Assembly (NCBI GenBank): GCA_023393095.1
Contig: JAEWMT010000135.1
Location: 44,432 to 108,431, forward strand
Direction: 5' to 3'
Length of the DNA stretch: 64,000 nucleotides
From: Bacillota bacterium
GTDB lineage: Bacteria; Bacillota; Clostridia; Lachnospirales; Lachnospiraceae
This document shows positions 61,665 to 64,000 of the stretch, piece after piece. A program made the translations under genes and the position numbers. Within the stretch, counting starts at the first letter, position 1, and each line of letters opens with the position of its first letter. The notes below the pieces were generated by a model. The model did no database searches, was not told the DNA's origin, and was given only the letters and a program-made list of their open reading frames with translations.

Positions 61665-62037
61665 TAAAATTCACGTATATTTTGCTGATCATGCTCGTCA
61701 AAATCAGAATTACTGTTCAATATAGAAACCATCAGTTCTGATAGATGTTACACGTGATTTTATCAAGAAATGTTTTAGACTTTTACTATGAAGTGAGTGG
61801 AAATAAATTCAAATAAACACATAATTTTTATAAAACTTTAGCGGTATTTCTAGTGACAAGGCTAGGGAAATATGGTAAAATAACGTCTAAGTTCGTAGAT
61901 ATGTTGTCGAATTATATCATATATATTTGTAATCATAATAATTATCTGATTGGGGCAACACTTTATAATTGTAAAATTAGGTTTGATTTATAATATATTG
62001 GAGGTAAATAGTTCTTTAGAGTACGGAGGCTCGAATT
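61665..62037 (+). other. Gap upstream of glmS
   Basis: No gene is seen. A glmS ribozyme was looked for; the AGCGCC-type core and pseudoknot segments are absent. TATAAT-like boxes occur (for example near 61963) but no -35 is convincing. Confidence 0.4.
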
Positions 62038-63867
62038 ATGTGTGGTATTGTAGGATATATAGGTAATAACCAGGCAGCACCCATCTTGTTAGATGGCCTG
62101 TCAAAGCTTGAATATAGAGGATATGATTCAGCCGGTCTTGCAGTCAGTGACGGTGCTGGGATAAACATTGTAAAATGTAAGGGAAGGCTAAAGGCCTTAA
62201 GTGATCTGACCAAGGGCGGAGAAACGATACAGGGAACTATGGGAATTGGACATACCAGATGGGCGACACACGGTGCACCATCGGATTGCAATTCTCATCC
62301 GCATTACAACTCAAATGAATCTATTGCAGTTGTACATAATGGAATCATTGAAAATTACTTAAAAATGAAAAAACGTCTAGTGGAAAAAGGTTATGAATTT
62401 CAGAGCGAGACGGATACAGAAGTTGTGGTGCAGTTATTGGATTATTACTATAAGGGTGATGCTCTTGCTGCAATATCCAAGGTGATGACCAGACTGGAAG
62501 GCTCTTATGCATTAGGAATCATTTTTCAGGATCATCCAGATCAGCTATTTGCGGTGCGCAAGGATAGCCCTCTGATTGTAGGAGCTTCTTCTGATGGAAA
62601 CTACATTGCTTCCGATGTTCCGGCGATCTTAAAGCATACAAGAGATGTTTATTATATTGATAACGGTGAAATCGTAACCTTAACGAATCATAAGATCGAT
62701 TTCTATAACTCAGATCTTGAACCGATAGAAAAGGAACTTAAGACTGTAAAATGGGATATTTCCGCAGCAGAAAAAGGTGGCTACGAGCATTTTATGCTGA
62801 AGGAGATTTATGAACAACCTAAGGCAGTAAGAGACACGATAAATCCGAGAATCCGGGGTAATGATATTGTAATTGATGAACTCAATATGAGCATAGATGA
62901 TATAAAGGAGTTAAAAAAGATATACATAGTTGCATGCGGTAGTGCATATCATACGGGTATGACAGCAAAGTATATCATAGAGGATCTTGCTAGGATACCT
63001 GTCGAGGTAGATTTGGCTTCAGAATTTCGTTATCGTAACCCTATTCTTGAGGAAGGTACACTGGCAATCATCATCAGTCAATCGGGTGAAACAGCAGATT
63101 CCCTTGCAGCACTTCGTGAGGCAAGAAGACAGGGAATAAAGGTACTTGGTATTATCAATGTAGTCGGAAGCTCCATTGCAAGAGAAGCGGATAATGTTAT
63201 GTACACCTGGGCCGGTCCGGAGATTGCAGTCGCTACAACGAAAGCCTATTCAACTCAGCTTGCGGCGCTTTATCTGCTTGCGTTACATTTTGCTAAGGTT
63301 AAAGGAACATTATTAGAGGAGCGATTTAGCTCATTATTACACGAGCTTCGCTCTCTTCCGGATCATATTCAAACTATATTGGATAAAAACGTACCACAGA
63401 TTCAGTATATTGCATCCAAATTTGTTGCGGTAAAGGATAGCTTCTTTATCGGAAGAGGAGTAGATTATACTACAGCTCTTGAGGGATCCTTAAAATTGAA
63501 GGAGATATCCTACATTCATTCTGAGGCATATCCTGCCGGGGAGCTTAAGCATGGGCCAATTGCATTGATTGAAGAAGGATCATTAGTAACTGCGATATTT
63601 ACGCAGGAGGATCTATGTAAAAAAACAATCAGTAATATCGTTGAAGTACAGTCAAGAGGAGCTTTTGTCCTCGCCGTTGCAAATGAAGGTAACGAGGAAG
63701 CAGAAAGAGTTAGCGATTTAGTTATCTATATCCCTGTTACGGATAAGCATTTTGCTACCTCACTTTCGGTGATACCTTTACAGCTACTGTCATATTACGT
63801 ATCAGTAGGTAAAGGACTGGATTTAGATAAACCAAGAAACCTTGCAAAATCAGTTACAGTGGAATAA
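62038..63867 (+). CDS. glmS: Glucosamine-6-phosphate synthase GlmS
   Basis: 609 aa. Makes glucosamine 6-phosphate from fructose 6-phosphate and glutamine, the first step to UDP-GlcNAc. Cys1 of the mature class II amidotransferase is in MCGIVGYIG. The HTRWATHG and HNGIIENY blocks follow. Two SIS isomerase domains (SQSGETADSLAALR; GRGVDYTTALEGSLK) and the C-terminal KSVTVE end it. GGAGG lies before the ATG. No glmS ribozyme is present upstream, unlike in Bacillus, so control must be by other means. Confidence 0.97.
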   Translation: MCGIVGYIGNNQAAPILLDGLSKLEYRGYDSAGLAVSDGAGINIVKCKGRLKALSDLTKGGETIQGTMGIGHTRWATHGAPSDCNSHPHYNSNESIAVVHNGIIENYLKMKKRLVEKGYEFQSETDTEVVVQLLDYYYKGDALAAISKVMTRLEGSYALGIIFQDHPDQLFAVRKDSPLIVGASSDGNYIASDVPAILKHTRDVYYIDNGEIVTLTNHKIDFYNSDLEPIEKELKTVKWDISAAEKGGYEHFMLKEIYEQPKAVRDTINPRIRGNDIVIDELNMSIDDIKELKKIYIVACGSAYHTGMTAKYIIEDLARIPVEVDLASEFRYRNPILEEGTLAIIISQSGETADSLAALREARRQGIKVLGIINVVGSSIAREADNVMYTWAGPEIAVATTKAYSTQLAALYLLALHFAKVKGTLLEERFSSLLHELRSLPDHIQTILDKNVPQIQYIASKFVAVKDSFFIGRGVDYTTALEGSLKLKEISYIHSEAYPAGELKHGPIALIEEGSLVTAIFTQEDLCKKTISNIVEVQSRGAFVLAVANEGNEEAERVSDLVIYIPVTDKHFATSLSVIPLQLLSYYVSVGKGLDLDKPRNLAKSVTVE

Positions 63868-63901
63868 ATGTTAAATCCATAGTAAAATGGAGGATTGGAA
63901 T

Positions 63902-64000
63902 ATGTCAGAATATCTTATGATTAAATCTCTCTTTACTCTCGAGGAAACAATTGCCGCAGGTGCATTTGAAGGTTGTACTTATCCCTGGGAGGTACTAGGT
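63902..64000 (+). CDS. Partial gene: possible UDP-GlcNAc pyrophosphorylase-related protein
   Basis: The first 33 codons of a gene run off the end of the window. The product begins MSEYLMIKSLFTLEETIAAG and continues AFEGCTYPWEVLG. This N-terminal pattern (ETIA..FEG..YPWE) recalls hexapeptide-repeat nucleotidyl/acyltransferases of UDP-GlcNAc metabolism, which would fit behind glmS. GGAGG precedes the ATG at 63902. Assignment is tentative because most of the gene lies outside the window. Confidence 0.5.
   Translation, partial: MSEYLMIKSLFTLEETIAAGAFEGCTYPWEVLG

Noticed and set aside
1..64000. CRISPR array or prophage
   Set aside because: No regularly spaced repeats with unique spacers and no phage structural, integrase or lysis genes. 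The repeats present are dispersed palindromes.

Overview
This window reads as chromosomal DNA of a low-GC, anaerobic, Gram-positive bacterium of the Clostridia, most likely Lachnospiraceae (a Lachnoclostridium or Anaerocolumna-type organism). The reasons are AT-rich intergenic DNA with strong GGAGG-type ribosome binding sites, pyruvate formate-lyase with its activase, LL-diaminopimelate aminotransferase (DapL), a THF riboswitch before a folate operon, a Cys T-box before cysE-cysS, a BspA-type leucine-rich repeat protein, and typical Firmicutes regulators (GntR/YtrA-type, WYL, LysR, OmpR). The species call is inference; no 16S gene is present. Most of the content is housekeeping, and no prophage, integrative element, full insertion sequence or CRISPR array is visible.

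Layout. 1-3.0 kb: a large palindrome, then dapF and dapL (lysine/meso-DAP synthesis). 3.3-9.2 kb: a copper-chaperone-like HMA protein, an S66 peptidase, an LtaS-like membrane sulfatase, LysR, GNAT and PilZ genes. 9.4-13.5 kb: a secreted LRR protein whose stop codon abuts that of an opposing FliK-like gene. 13.7-19.9 kb: gltB-gltD behind a leader with a terminator-like hairpin. 20-23 kb: a decayed YafQ-type toxin gene and a GntR/ABC/CPBP operon behind a perfect 12-bp operator. 23.5-28.8 kb: an MBL-fold protein, pflB, pflA and a histidine phosphatase. 28.8-34.2 kb: tRNA-Val, tRNA-Met, a THF riboswitch, a tandem structured RNA candidate, then folE, an HD-domain gene, folP, a folB-folK fusion, a phosphodiesterase and ispF. 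34.3-37.4 kb: T-box, cysE, cysS, mrnC. 37.4-45.2 kb: a 58-aa zinc-ribbon gene, a DUF4349 lipoprotein, DinB-type polymerase, deoD-deoC-cdd nucleoside salvage, glyA. 45.7-54.6 kb: aquaglyceroporin, CobW-like GTPase, MFS transporter, a two-component system followed by an ABC exporter. 54.8-59.4 kb (minus strand): small membrane protein, LUD, DegV, a toroid-fold protein and a WYL regulator. 59.6-64 kb: topB, glmS and the start of a probable hexapeptide/pyrophosphorylase-type protein.

Several genes work together. The folE-HD-folP-folBK cluster makes tetrahydrofolate precursors and sits under a THF riboswitch; glyA uses the product. The T-box couples cysE and cysS to uncharged tRNA-Cys. gltB and gltD form glutamate synthase, and glmS consumes glutamine for amino-sugar synthesis.

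The most unusual material is non-coding. Between the THF riboswitch and folE lie two tandem copies of a ~75-nt motif with preserved hairpins and mutually exclusive pairings. Intergenic regions also carry at least three families of short palindromic elements; several copies are bounded by 11-14 bp direct repeats, which marks them as mobile miniature elements. Several decayed gene remnants lie beside them.
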